Shown here piece by piece: positions 48,252 through 58,834 of a DNA stretch of 64,000 nucleotides. The position numbers and the translations under genes were made by a program. This DNA is from Sapria himalayana. Taxonomy: Eukaryota; Streptophyta; Magnoliopsida; Malpighiales; Rafflesiaceae. Under the pieces are notes generated by a model, which saw only the letters and a list, made by a program, of their open reading frames with translations, was not told the DNA's origin and ran no database searches. How positions within the stretch are numbered: the first letter of the stretch is position 1; each line of letters begins with the position of its first letter. The stretch spans positions 2,633,348 to 2,697,347 of the forward strand of contig JAREIK010003431.1 in assembly GCA_029783825.1 (NCBI GenBank). The letters are read 5' to 3'.

Positions 48252-51200
48252 TAGAGGTGTCAAACGGGCCGGCCTAGCACGGCACGGCCCGTTTTTCACG
48301 AGCACGGTCGTGCTACCGTGCCTGGCCCGCTCGGGCACGCCTTGCCAATACAGGCCAGGCCAGGCGGCACGGCAGGGCAGGCGGGGCGGGAGCCGCAACG
48401 CGGGACCGGGTCAACCGGGGTCCGGGTCCCGGGAGGCCAGCACGAGCACGGGCTGAAAATGCCAAAATGGCAGATTAGAAATTTTTTTTTTTATTGTAAA
48501 TTTTTTTATTAAGTTACTGTATAGACTTTAGAGTATTAGTAATAATTAAAAAATATAATTTTTTGTAAAAATTATAACATTTAAAATTAAATAAAACAAA
48601 CAAAAATTAGAAAAAAAAAATTTTTTTTTTTCAATTAAGTTTAGCTTTTTTTATTATTATAATTTATTAATTATATATTAAAATTTAAAGTTATTAAATT
48701 TTAAAATAAAATTTAAATCGTAAAATAATAAATAAATACATTTAGTAAAAATTATAATTAAAAAAAAATTAAACTACACAAATGAAAAATTACCATTCAT
48801 GCTTTTGAAACCAATAGTCCGAACAAAACAAGTATAAGTTTCAACACAACGTATGGTACAAAGTACAAACAAAGCATATAAATAAAATAAATAAAAAAAC
48901 ATCGAAAAAAAAGAGCAGATGAGCATTAATCGTCAAGCGGCATATCATGAGAATCATCAGCCGCAACATCAAGATCAGTATCATATGGATCATCATCATC
49001 GGCAATCAGCTCCTCCGCCATCGTAGTGGATGTGGATGCGACTGCAGTGTCTGTCACAGTCCCAGCTTCAGCACGATCACTGATGCTAAATCTCGATTCC
49101 TCCCAATCCTTCAAACATGCCAAGGCCTCAACCATATTTGGACGTAATCTCGATCTCCTATCCGAAATTAAGTTCACTGCAATAGAAAAAGCAGACTCCG
49201 ATGCTACGCTCGACGCCGGAGGAGTCAGTAGATCCCGTGCCATCCTAGATAGCACGGGATAGGCAGACTCATATGATTTCCACCACTGTAATAAATCAAG
49301 ATTCTTATTATCAGAAGGTGATAGGATTGAGTAGTAATCGGTATCTAAGTACCGCGACAGTTCGCTCCTATGTGAAGGTCCACCCCTACGTTTCCCTCTC
49401 ACTAGGTTAATAGAATAATCGTCATCTCTGAACAAGGTATCAGTGTCCGTACTCATAGTCTCACCACCACCACCACCATACCTAGTATCGTAGTATATGA
49501 ACAGGTCTGTCAACTTCTCGTAAATGAACCCTTCAGGTGGCTCTTCCAGGTTCATGCACGAGGAAATAAAAGTCAGGGTGTTTTCAACCCCTTCCACCTT
49601 AGCCCTAGGGTCCATGCATGCTGCAAGGCAATAAAGAGATGGAATGGTGGACCAATACTTCAGGTACTTGGTCTCCATCTCCTGCAACCATATGGCTAAG
49701 CGTCGGGTCCGCTCGATACTTCCTAAACATGCTACTAATGTTGCATATGCAACGAAGTGCAATGCAAGTGGTGGGCGTATACACCGACGAACACATGTTC
49801 GTCGTGTCATAAAATATCTTCAGGAATTTCATAAATGAAATTCCTGAAGCCTAGTCAGTGTCGTCAATAATAAGTTCGCCACTCTTACTATTGACGTAGT
49901 CGGATATCACGTGTTCGTATCCAACACATGATTCCAACATCAGGTACGTGTAATTCTAACGATGTCTCACATCTGATTGGAATTTCTTCTTCTTAAGATT
50001 CGCAGACAAACAGAGATTACCAAACTCTTGTAGTCTGCGAGGAGTGCGAATATACTTGAGTGCATTGCGTATATTTTCCAACGCGGGGGAACAGACCTTC
50101 ATACCCGCTTGAACTATCAGATTAATAACATGACACATGCATCTGACATGAAAGATCTCTCCTAATGGTGCGTCTCTAATATTCCTAACAAACATATTGA
50201 TCGCTACTCCATTATTCACAGCATTATCGAAAGTGACGCTATAAATTTTATTTTGAATTTTATATTCCCTAAATATTTTCATCATACACTCAAAAATGAC
50301 CGGGCCATCATGAGGATGAAGAATCTCAGTGAATCCTAATATTTTTTAATTGATTGTCCAGTTAGAATCTACATAGTGACTCGTGAGACATGCATAAGAA
50401 GAATCATTGTGACATGTCCATATATCGGACGTCACGGACACCACTCCACTATATGCCAAAAATTCCTTTATTATTTTTTGTTTTTCTAACTTATATATCT
50501 TTAGTATGTCATTCTTAGATGTGGACCTAGGAATCCTACGATATGATGGCTGAAAATAAGTCTGCATGATGCGCACTACCCTCGGATCTTCCGAAAATCT
50601 GATCGGAAGACCCATCAATGTGATGAGTCTGGCCATGCCGTCCCAACCCAACTCGCTGGAGTATACGAAGAGAGTAAACTTTGAGACTGAACTCGATCCA
50701 GTCTCAAAAAATGTAGTGCCGAGTTGGGTTTGCCTAGGATCTAAGGGTCCATGTTTTTTGGAGCATATTTCAGCATGCCTCTTGAGGTGCCCAGTCTCAC
50801 ATGTACTCTTGCATGTTAAAAGTCTCATACAATATTTGCACTGTGTCATTTCAAGTTCCTCACCCCTAACATCTACTTGTGTTATGATTTTAAAATGTGT
50901 CCAAACTACAGAAGTCCTCCTAGTTTTTTGTTTTTTAGAACTTTGGGCTGAGACGACAGGAGAAACCAAAGTTTCAGGAGCCACAGACGTCTGTGTAACA
51001 CTAACATTTTCATTTTCCAAATTTAAATACGTGTCAGGTGTATTTGTCATTTTTTATTTTTCCTAAGTTTTTCTAGAGAGAGAAGCTTTAGAGAGAGAAA
51101 GTACAAAAAAACGTAAAATATATTACCCGGTAAAAGCAATGAGGTAAGTCACGTGCAAGGTGCACCGCAGGAAGCTCTGATGTTCAAAACTCAAGTTGAG

Positions 51201-51745
51201 TTTCACGAAAATCCAAGCCGAAATCAAAATCACGAGGCCCGAGAGAGAGATGCACGGTTTATGTAAGAGAGAGAAATTATTGAGAGGTTTTATGTTTTTG
51301 AAAAACATAAATGTTATAAGGAGGGGGGTAGAATTTATAGGCTAAAGAATGTTTTTTTAATAAAAAAATATATTTTTTTATTAATTTTTTTACGATTTTT
51401 AAGGGGCAGAATCACGAGGACCGTTGGATTCTGCCCCCTAGCCGTTGGAGGCGAATCCAAGGGCTGAAAATCGGTGGAGTTTGAATTTTTTTTTTTTTTT
51501 TTTGCTGTTGGATTTTGCTCGGATCAGTTATGGCGTCGGGACTCGGGTTTCAGTAGAAAAGACCGTGGGTCTAGTCTGTTTGGACCCGACCCGCGGTCTT
51601 TTCACCGGGGGGGGGGCCAGGGGACGGCCGGATGGGTCACAAGGCGTGAGTCGTGACTCACGACTCATGCCACGGCACGCGAATATCTTAACCCGGGCAC
51701 GGTTTAAGAACGTGCCGGGCCGGCCCGGCACGTTTGACACCTCTA
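48252..51745 (-). mobile_element. hAT transposon, 3.49 kb, with transposase relic
   Basis: The ends are TAGAGGTGTCAAACG and its exact reverse complement. The target duplication ACGGACAC is perfect at 48244-48251 and 51746-51753. Both ends are GC-rich (about 48260-48460 and 51540-51735) with GGCCGGCC/CGGCACG motifs; the inside carries a hAT transposase on the minus strand. Its target is the ACGGACAC repeat 14 bp inside the left end of the outer element. Confidence 0.95.
48926..51050 (-). pseudogene. hAT transposase (BED finger, RNase H-like core, dimerisation domain), broken
   Basis: The frame starts at 51050 (MTNTPDTYLN). A BED-type zinc finger is at about residues 47-95 (VVWTHF, CKYCMRLL, HLKRH). 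The RNase H-like core begins with VTSDIWTCHNDSSYACLTSHYVD (first catalytic D), then SVTFDNAVNNG (second D), and FHVRCMCHVINLIVQ. The C-terminal dimerisation region has LQWWKS, ASSVASESAFSI (catalytic E) and LRPNMVEALACLKDW. Breaks: TAA at 50346-50348, TAG at 49956-49958 (where the family has the W of TRWNST), TAG at 49851-49853, and a frame change between about 49740 and 49700. It ends at 48926 after an acidic tail. The domain order is complete and most domains are well preserved, so decay is fairly recent. Confidence 0.93.
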
Positions 51746-52191
51746 ACGGACACAAACACGAGGATACGACACGGATGGATACGGGAACATGGTAAATTCT
51801 AAAAAACTAGGATACGGATACGGCTATAATACGGCATAATAAAAAAAATAAAATTAAAAATAACAATTATTTTCTTTATAAATATTAGGTATTTTATAAA
51901 ATAAAATAAAATAAATTAAATTAAAATATTTTATTGTATACAATATATATATTATTTTATAAAATAAAAATATTATATTTTATTTTATAAGATAATATTT
52001 ATAATTATTTTATTTTATAAAATAATATTTTATAATTATATTATATAAAAATATATTTTTTTTATTTTATAAAATAAAAATATTTTATTTTATTTTATAA
52101 AAATATTTTATTTTATTTTATGTCAGCCCTGCATCCTCACACATAGCGCCCGCCCCATGCCTCCCCCCTCAAATCGTGCCTGCCCCCTACT

Positions 52192-52228
52192 AGTGGCCAA
52201 CGTCGCCTATGCGGCGACGTTGGCCACT
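52192..52228. repeat. 16-bp perfect hairpin
   Basis: AGTGGCCAACGTCGCC, a 5-base loop (TATGC), then the exact reverse complement. It lies in the GC-rich right end of the outer element. Confidence 0.95.
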
Positions 52229-52323
52229 GTACGTAGTCTGACGTCGGGCACTCTCGACATGGATAGGGCAGCCGAAACAACCGTCTGATACACCACATGA
52301 CGTATCAGATACGGATTGATCAA

Positions 52324-52345
52324 TGATATGCCACGTGGCATATCA
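52324..52345. repeat. 22-bp perfect palindrome with a CACGTG centre
   Basis: TGATATGCCAC followed directly by its reverse complement. The centre CACGTG is a G-box sequence. Two more stems follow at about 52377-52404 (CCACATGTCC..GGACATGTGG) and 52405-52424 (CACGGCT..AGCCGTG). Confidence 0.95.
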
Positions 52346-53294
52346 GACACGTATCCGTGCCGTGTCAGTACGGTGCCCACATGTCCAGGTGTCGGACATG
52401 TGGACACGGCTGTAGGGAGCCGTGTTCGTGCTTCCTTGGGTTGAGATTTAGCAGCATAAAAAGTTTAATATATAATTTTATAATTTATATAGTAAATATT
52501 GAATTTGTCTGACATATTTTCTAATATATTATTTGTCAGTTATTTTTTTTTAATATTTTTCTCAATTATTTTTTTTATTATTTTATAAAATATTTGAAAA
52601 TTAAAAAAATATAATATAATATGAAAATAATCTTATGTATACAGTGAGTGGTCAAAATAAATGTAATCAAATATATAAAGTCAACTTTATTAAGTCTCAA
52701 AGGAAGTCTTTCTCAAAATCTTCCTCAAAGTTTTCTAATCTTACAAACAAATATCAGATAAATAAAAAAATCAAATTTGAGTTACCATGAAAGATATGAA
52801 AAAAAAAATAAGAAGACTCATAATAAGAAGACTTGTAGGATAATTAAGAATAAGCAAAACATATGAAAAAAAACAAATGAGGCAAGTGTAAGTATTGACT
52901 TCAATGATAATAATCCAAAAGTGGTAAGCAAAGGAATGAAATAAAAAAGTTGTGGTACTTCATACTTGGAGGTCGAGAAATACATGATGTTGACTTATAG
53001 GAGAAGAATTTTGAATACCCCCCTTCAACAAGAGTTATGACATGAAGTCTCTACAAAGACCTCTTGATAGCTTTGGTAGCTAGTTCATCTCTCTCAATAC
53101 TATATAGTACTCTTGATCTCATATCTAAAAATAATTATTAATATCTATCTCTAATATGTTCATTCTTCCTATTTTATGTGCACTATAGGAAGAATCTCAC
53201 GTGTTTATATTTGGGTATCATACCACAATCACTAATTGTTACATATTTATAATTATACCCCTTAAAATTAGGGTTTTCAATATGAAACCCCAAT

Positions 53295-53430
53295 TCAAGG
53301 AAAACCCCCCAGGTCCTGCCAATCCAAAACCCCCTAGGTCCTGCCAATCCAAAAACCCCAAGTCATATTAATCCAAAACCCCCCATGTTCTACCAATCCA
53401 AAACCTCGTAGGTTCTACCAATCCAAAGCC
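53295..53430. repeat. Minisatellite, ~26-28 bp unit, five copies
   Basis: Units of the form CCAATCCAAAACCCCCTAGGTCCTG with variants; copies degrade to the right. Confidence 0.85.
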
Positions 53431-53444
53431 TTATTGTCGTGTCT

Positions 53445-53530
53445 ACTATCATGCAACAAAAACCATGCCTACAATCATGCAACAAAAACCATGCCTACTA
53501 TCATGCAACAAAAACGATGCCTACTTTCAC
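53445..53530. repeat. Minisatellite, ~27 bp unit, three copies
   Basis: Units of ATCATGCAACAAAAACCATG followed by CCTACT. It directly follows the preceding minisatellite and is unrelated in sequence. Confidence 0.9.
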
Positions 53531-53889
53531 ACATATTGCCACGTGAAAAACACCATGAAACCATGCCCACTACCATATGGTTGAGGCACCTCCACCTCTT
53601 CACGACATCAACATAGTGGGCATTAATGCCCATGGCACACAATAGGTTTTCCATAGCATTCTATGGTGGCATGCACTATAGCACACATACCCTAAGATTT
53701 TAGCTTAGATTCCATATAGAAAAAAAAAACTAAAAACAAATCACATAATGAAATCACACTAAGAAATATACAAACTAAACATATATATATGGACTAGTCA
53801 AATTGAATATTATCATACCCAATAGCTTGTAAAGTATTATCATTAACTAATATAATATTCAATAAATAAAAACAAAAAAAAAAAGTAGT

Positions 53890-54839
53890 AAAAACAAATA
53901 ATAACATATATTATTAGTATTGGTCTATGAGTCAACAACCTTAGAACATAAAGTGGAGAAAGGAGAGATAAAGGTTATAGTACCTAGATATTAAAAAAAG
54001 CTTGGTACTACCATGCTAAGGAATGATCTCATATGTCTCACTTCAACATATGTTATGCTGGGAAGACTCTGTAAGAACTCCTGGATAAATCCTGTAGATG
54101 ACTTGTCTCAATTATTTGTAGTTCTCTTAGCCTCTTCTAGGAAATAACTCTTAATAATTATTGCTAATGTAACTCAACCTCATATAGTGTATAGACTAGA
54201 TTGAGACTCTCATATTTTTGTCTATATTGTAATAAGTATGACATTGTAAATAATTCTGATTTTTAAACTTAATAACTGAAGTTTTTATCTCCTCCATACT
54301 ACAGAAATAATACAAAAACAATCAAAATTACAAATTTATCACTTAAATCAAAATTAATATTTTCAATTTGATACCCTAATTTGAAGAAAAAACTCTAAGT
54401 TTTTCCAATTTGGAATGCTAAACTTAGAGAAATCAAAATTTGATGTCAATTCAAAATTAGAGTTTTCTAATCAGAAAGCCTAATTTGGGATAAACATCAA
54501 ATTCTATCACCCCAATATTAGAATTTCAAAGGTCCCCATCACAACTACAACTAGAATCATAATGGCAATTCTGGCACCACTATTACCTTATGACATCGAC
54601 ACATTAGGTGTTGATGCCCATCACACAGGGTGGGTATTTGACAAAAATATTAAGCAATGCACAATAACTTTGTGCCTATTTTTTTCACTGCATGAGCATA
54701 CACTATAGCATGCCCATCTACATGCATTGTGTTGATAGAGTGCACCAACACACATACACACACACACACTCTCTCTAGGACTTTGTACCCTTATAAGCCC
54801 TATAATTTTTTTTCTCCTGCAATTTTGACTCTAATACCA
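53890..54839 (-). mobile_element. Copia fragment: primer-binding site, leader and gag trace
   Basis: Minus strand TGGTATTAGAGTC (54839-54827) is one base from the tRNA-Met site consensus, so a 5' LTR must lie at 54842 and beyond. The leader (54300-54820) resembles that at 53240-53700. The 53950-54250 part resembles 53000-53200 and 59440-59660, which I take as decayed gag. Its 5' LTR appears to be the 3' LTR of the next element on the right. Confidence 0.5.
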
Positions 54840-54841
54840 TG

Positions 54842-57000
54842 CTCTAAAACAAATAAAAAAAACAATAATATTTTTGAAAATCACTCTAATTAAATGTATT
54901 AGAGTGCGTGCTCTAATACACCCTGGGGCATCTTGTAGGTTGCATGCTCTCATCCAAAATATATAAATAAAAATAATAAATAATAAATTACAAAAAAAAA
55001 CTAATGAATAAATATATAGAATATCAAGTTTAGAAGAAAGAGAAATAAAATATGGCTTTCTTAAGACTTTTGTGAATATGATGACAAGTTCATATGTTGT
55101 ATTATGGATGACAATTTTCCTCATCCCTGCCCCACCCCACTTGGACCTACCATGAATGGGGTGGGATTCCCCACAAAATTGAGTTGATGGGGGTGGAGAT
55201 GTAGCAAAACATTTTGCCATGTCACAGGGTCGGGGCAGGGTCAGGGCAGGGTTGAGGATTACAAACCTTGCCCCATGCCCACCTAGTTTAGGATCCAAGC
55301 ATAGTGTCGAGGCAAGCTTGGAAAATAGGAACCCCGAGCCTTGAGCCCTGTGTCCCTTCTAGCTCCAGGAGTCATGGAGCCAGACAGACAGGGCAACGAA
55401 GCGAGGAATGCATCGCCCCACCCTATGACATACCCTTAGAAGCTTAAGTATCATATGACCATTAATAGATGTATGACATAATATAAGATGTAAAATAATG
55501 AGAAAAATATGAATATGATAAACTTGTGAATGTTGAGTACAAGTCATTCATTTCTTTTGAAGAGCAATCAATAAATCAAGATTAAAAGAGTTATCAACAA
55601 GATCTTTTGACTTTTCAAGAGATTTTCATTCATTTTGAATAGGCTATACATATTAACTTCTCTTAAAATAAACTATCTTAGGTGATCAAGTCTTCAAACC
55701 CCCAATTCATTCGGAGTTGGGATAGGAATGGTTTCAAGAGATATTAATCCATATGGACATGAAGAAAATCATTTTATAAAAAAACCTCATTATCTCTGGA
55801 ATCAACATTTTCAATAATTTTTGCCATGTTTGATGACTCAATAAGAGATTCATCCTAATGTGAACCAACATGTTCAAAAGAAAAACTTAGAGATAATATT
55901 CCCTCATGGTTAGAGGCTCAAATGAGACTCTAGAGAAGAAATGAAGAGTAAGAGATTCAAATGTCTCTTCGAAATCCTTATCCACTCTAGATTCATTAAA
56001 GAATTAATCCTGCTTAAAAAATATAACATCAACATTAATTATTACTTTATCAATTATAGACGAATTACACATATACTCATTTTAGGTTCTCGAGTATCTA
56101 AAAAAATATATATTTTATTATCATGAGTGTCATCTTATCACATATTGGGGATAAATCATAAGCCAAATAAGTCTTATTAAAATTTTGAGAGAAAAACTAA
56201 ATAATCTCTCATCATTATGCAAGATTTGAAATTGCACATAATAAAAAAAAATAGAGGAAGACAATTACCTGATCACATAGTAGTTAGTGATTAAATCTAG
56301 ATATCCTTTAAATATCTTTAAAAACTTCTATCATAGAGAAATATTATAATCGTCTCAAATAAATATATATTTTTCTTTTCTTTTAATCTTATTTTGTATA
56401 GTTATGCTTGCATAATAAATCTAGTATATGATATCATGATTAGTATGATAAGTGTAGAAATTATCAGATATATACTCTAACATATTATCACTCTGAATGA
56501 TTTGTATAGGTTTATTAAATTATTTTTAAATTTTTTTATGAAATAATAAAAAATAAAAAATCTAAGATTTGTTTTGAAAAAAGAAAAAGTCAAGTAAATT
56601 AAGAATCATCAATGAATATCATGAAGTATCTCAAGTCATTTTTAAGTCTCAACGTTACTTAGTTCCTAAACATCTAAGGGAATCAATTTGAATGCGTAGT
56701 TACTCATACAAATATAACGAGCATAATAAAAAACTCTATAAGCCTTCCTATCTATTAACTCTCATAATGTAATGTAGAGATATTTCTAATATCGAGATCC
56801 AAAGTTCTAATAATTTAATGTACAGATAACTAAGTCGAGAATGAACAAACAAAAGATTAAGACATTCAAACATCTAGAATGACACATAATCATAGAAGAA
56901 AAAGCATATAAATTATCAACTCATTCCCAAAAAAAGTCTTGAAATCTTTAGATGTTACAAAACAATATCAATAGGAGAAAAGAAATATTACCAAAATTGA
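54842..57000 (-). mobile_element. Copia relic (GAG-pre-integrase, integrase, RNase H end, LTR)
   Basis: On the minus strand: a GAG-pre-integrase trace at about 56950-56700, integrase at about 56500-55540 (IKYIFFRYSRT and VIINVDVIFFKQD, family: KCIFLGYS, VSMDVTFFE), RNase H at about 55540-55015 (TTYELVIIFTKVLRKPYFIS, family: TTEQLADIFTKPLSKDRF), and an LTR at about 54842-55010. RT is missing or unreadable. A GC-rich insertion (about 55115-55432) splits the RNase H part. Confidence 0.65.
55115..55432. mobile_element. GC-rich insertion of unknown family in Copia RNase H
   Basis: CCCTGCCCCACCCCAC near the left end and CGCCCCACCCTATGAC near the right end flank GGGGCAGGGTC repeats. Copia coding homology is legible on both sides (ending at ILKLLR, resuming at RKIVIHNTTYELV). 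No clear terminal repeat or target duplication was found, so the mechanism is unknown. Confidence 0.4.
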
Positions 57001-57480
57001 GTTGTTTAGCATACAACTCATCGGCTTGGATCATATAGATTTCCATAGAGTTGAATCATGTTGATTTCCTTTGGTTACTAGGGTAGGAGGAATGCATTTA
57101 AGCAAAAATTGAGGAACACATGATGTTGTTGGCATGAAAGATATAAAACTGCTAATAAGGGGGCTTTCTCACCTCCTACAAGTCATCTAGCAAAAAGACT
57201 TTATGAACAGAGAAAAGAACTTAGAAATATCGATCTCTTCCTGAAATATGGAGATGAGTCGATGTCAATCAATGGTGTGAAAAGAGTTCTCTATGTAATT
57301 CAACAGTGTCTTTCAAAGATAATCCAAATGGAGATCAAAGGTTGTATCTTTCGAGAAAAGAAAGAATATGTGTCATGCCAATGATTAGGAGAAGGTATCT
57401 TGTGGCTTAGGCAAGGGTATTTCAGCCTAGAACTATGATTTGTCTAGGATTCCTCAAGATGATATGAATTGTCGATAAAT

Positions 57481-57550
57481 GACTTCGACGTGTTTCCAAG
57501 ACTTCAACATGTTTTTGAGACTTCAACATGTTTCCAAGACTTCAACATGC
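57481..57550. repeat. Minisatellite, 19-bp unit, ~3.8 copies
   Basis: Units of GACTTCAACATGTTTCCAA with few changes. Confidence 0.9.
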
Positions 57551-57713
57551 ATGTTTGGCAGCAGCAAAAAGTATTTTTGGAAGACAATTCTTGAAAAAGA
57601 TCAAGGCTTCAGTAAATCATTATTAGCCAGGAGTGATCTCTTTTGAAAAGTGGGGATATGCCTCTTTCAACCCATTGTCTGCTTAGCTACGTAAATAGAC
57701 AAGAAAGAACTTG

Positions 57714-57802
57714 GCTCCACCACTCATGCAACCCCCATTTAATTCATTTGAGTTTCCTTCTTGCGAACGTACTCCCCAAGCGAAGTGTTTCATGCATTAG
57801 CT
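57714..57802 (-). rRNA. Fragment of organelle-type 16S (small subunit) rRNA, decayed
   Basis: The minus strand reads GCTAATGCATGAAACACTTCGC, then TTGGGGAGTACGTTCGCAAG, AAACTCAAATGAATT, and GGTGGAGC. This follows the universal bacterial/organellar segment that reads GCTAACGC...CCGCCTGGGGAGTACG.TCGCAAG...GAAACTCAAAGGAATTGACGGGGG...GGTGGAGCATG. The GAAACACT stretch points to mitochondrial rRNA and GTTCGCAAG to plastid rRNA. Several changes are C-to-T or G-to-A type. It is only about 90 bp, so it is a nuclear insertion of organelle DNA, not a working rRNA gene. Confidence 0.75.
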
Positions 57803-57809
57803 ATAGCAA

Positions 57810-58830
57810 TGCACATATTGATATGCATAGTGCTGGATTTCTTTTATTTCAAGAGGAACTTTAGCTACAAAAGGAGAAATATTTATGATCATCTAAAGAA
57901 GTGAATGACTAAAAGGATCGTGATAGAACATAGCCACTAACTACAAGGGGGTTGGAGGGCTGCCAATGGCAAAGCTTGAATTAAAAACAAAAAGATCATT
58001 TTTTTACTCTCCCGTTTTGACCCTAATAAATCAAAATCTCGTTTACTCTATTCCTAAGTCATATAGATAGAGACTTAAATGATGAATAAGAAAAGAATAA
58101 AAGAAATAATAATCTTCATCAAAAAGAATAAAGAACATATGATTTTGATCATCCATTTTCCTTAAATAACCATCAACTTGGTGTGATTGATGAATATCCT
58201 CTTTTTTGTTGTGATTAAGTGTGATCACCTTATCAAACCTTTAATCCCCAAACAAATAGATTTGGGCATGCCAAAAGTCCGAAGCCCCACAAAACGAGTA
58301 GTCCCCCCGGCTAGCATCTATGAGTTAGAGGGTCTGGAGTATGGGATGCAAAAGCATAGAGAGCGATAACAGCAATGGATCATGATCTTCAAGACCAAGA
58401 GCATATTACTTTTATTTTTGTTGCTGCTAAGCATCAAAGGATTAGGACAAGTAACAAGCACTCATCTATTAGCTTTGTCAAGGGCTATAGCAAGTCCCTA
58501 ATATACCCACATTCCTTGGATTGACCTTTTACTTGTTAACAACTATTTTGAGAAATTAGGAAATAACACACATGCTACGAAACATAGCAAAATTGTTCAA
58601 GTGATTGAAAACCATAACTAACCTGAAATCAACTAGGGATTCAAATCCCATGCTAAAGCAGGGTCAGAACTTGTTCAAATTAGGGAGACATTGGATCAAG
58701 TATGTGCCTAGAAAACCTATTATCAAATACCTTACCTCAAGAAAAAAATTGATTGGTGGATTATTATCTCAAGAAAGATTATTAGAACTCGTATAAATGA
58801 TAAGATAATAAGATTATTTTGAGCGACCAT
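57810..58830. other. Unassigned block of less AT-rich DNA
   Basis: This contains stretches that differ from the surrounding Copia sequence (58240-58500, and a 63-codon frame at 58605-58796), but I recognise no gene. It may be more organelle-derived sequence or old gene debris. Confidence 0.3.
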
Positions 58831-58834
58831 GAAG

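Larger units (their letters stand above)
48231..52437. mobile_element. Terminal-inverted-repeat element, Mutator-like by its 9-11 bp target duplication, carrying a hAT insertion
   Basis: The left end AAGAAGCACGGACACGG pairs with the right end, which reads on the minus strand AAGGAAGCACGAACACGG. The GGGTTGAGA duplication flanks it. Without the hAT element it is about 0.7 kb: 21 bp on the left of the hAT and 692 bp on the right. It has no transposase of its own. The right arm has CACGGATACGG-type subterminal repeats, an AT-rich middle (51840-52120) and a GC-rich end with several palindromes. It interrupts the Copia integrase frame exactly. MULE membership is inferred from the duplication length only. 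Confidence 0.75.
53240..53714 (-). other. Copia leader with primer-binding site
   Basis: On the minus strand TGGAATCTAAGCTA (53714-53701), a decayed TGGTATCAGAGC site, follows the LTR at 53715-53880. The leader holds two minisatellites (separate entries). A second, similar leader is at 54300-54839 and a third at about 60200-60663; they share GCATGCACTATAGCA and ACATC.ACA....GGTGTTGATGCCCAT-type blocks. Confidence 0.5.
45630..53880 (-). mobile_element. Ty1/Copia relic interrupted by a 4.2 kb insertion
   Basis: On the minus strand: a short 5' LTR (about 53880-53715), PBS (53714-53701), leader, gag region, a GAG-pre-integrase trace (about 52800-52620), integrase (starting at about 52490, interrupted at 52448/48219, then to about 47350), RT (about 47200-46600), RNase H (about 46600-45840) and a 3' LTR (about 45790-45630). 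The two LTRs share ATAATGAAATCACAC..A.AAAT.TACAAACTAAAC. Removing the insertion leaves about 4 kb, a normal Copia size. Stops are frequent throughout. Confidence 0.7.

Noticed and set aside
48120..48456. Open frames across the left end of the large hAT
   Set aside because: GC-rich terminal region; the minus frame also fuses hAT end sequence to the Copia integrase trace across two insertion borders.
51445..51795. 116-codon plus-strand frame at the right end of the hAT
   Set aside because: Frame opened by GC-rich terminal sequence and crossing the hAT border; no domain.
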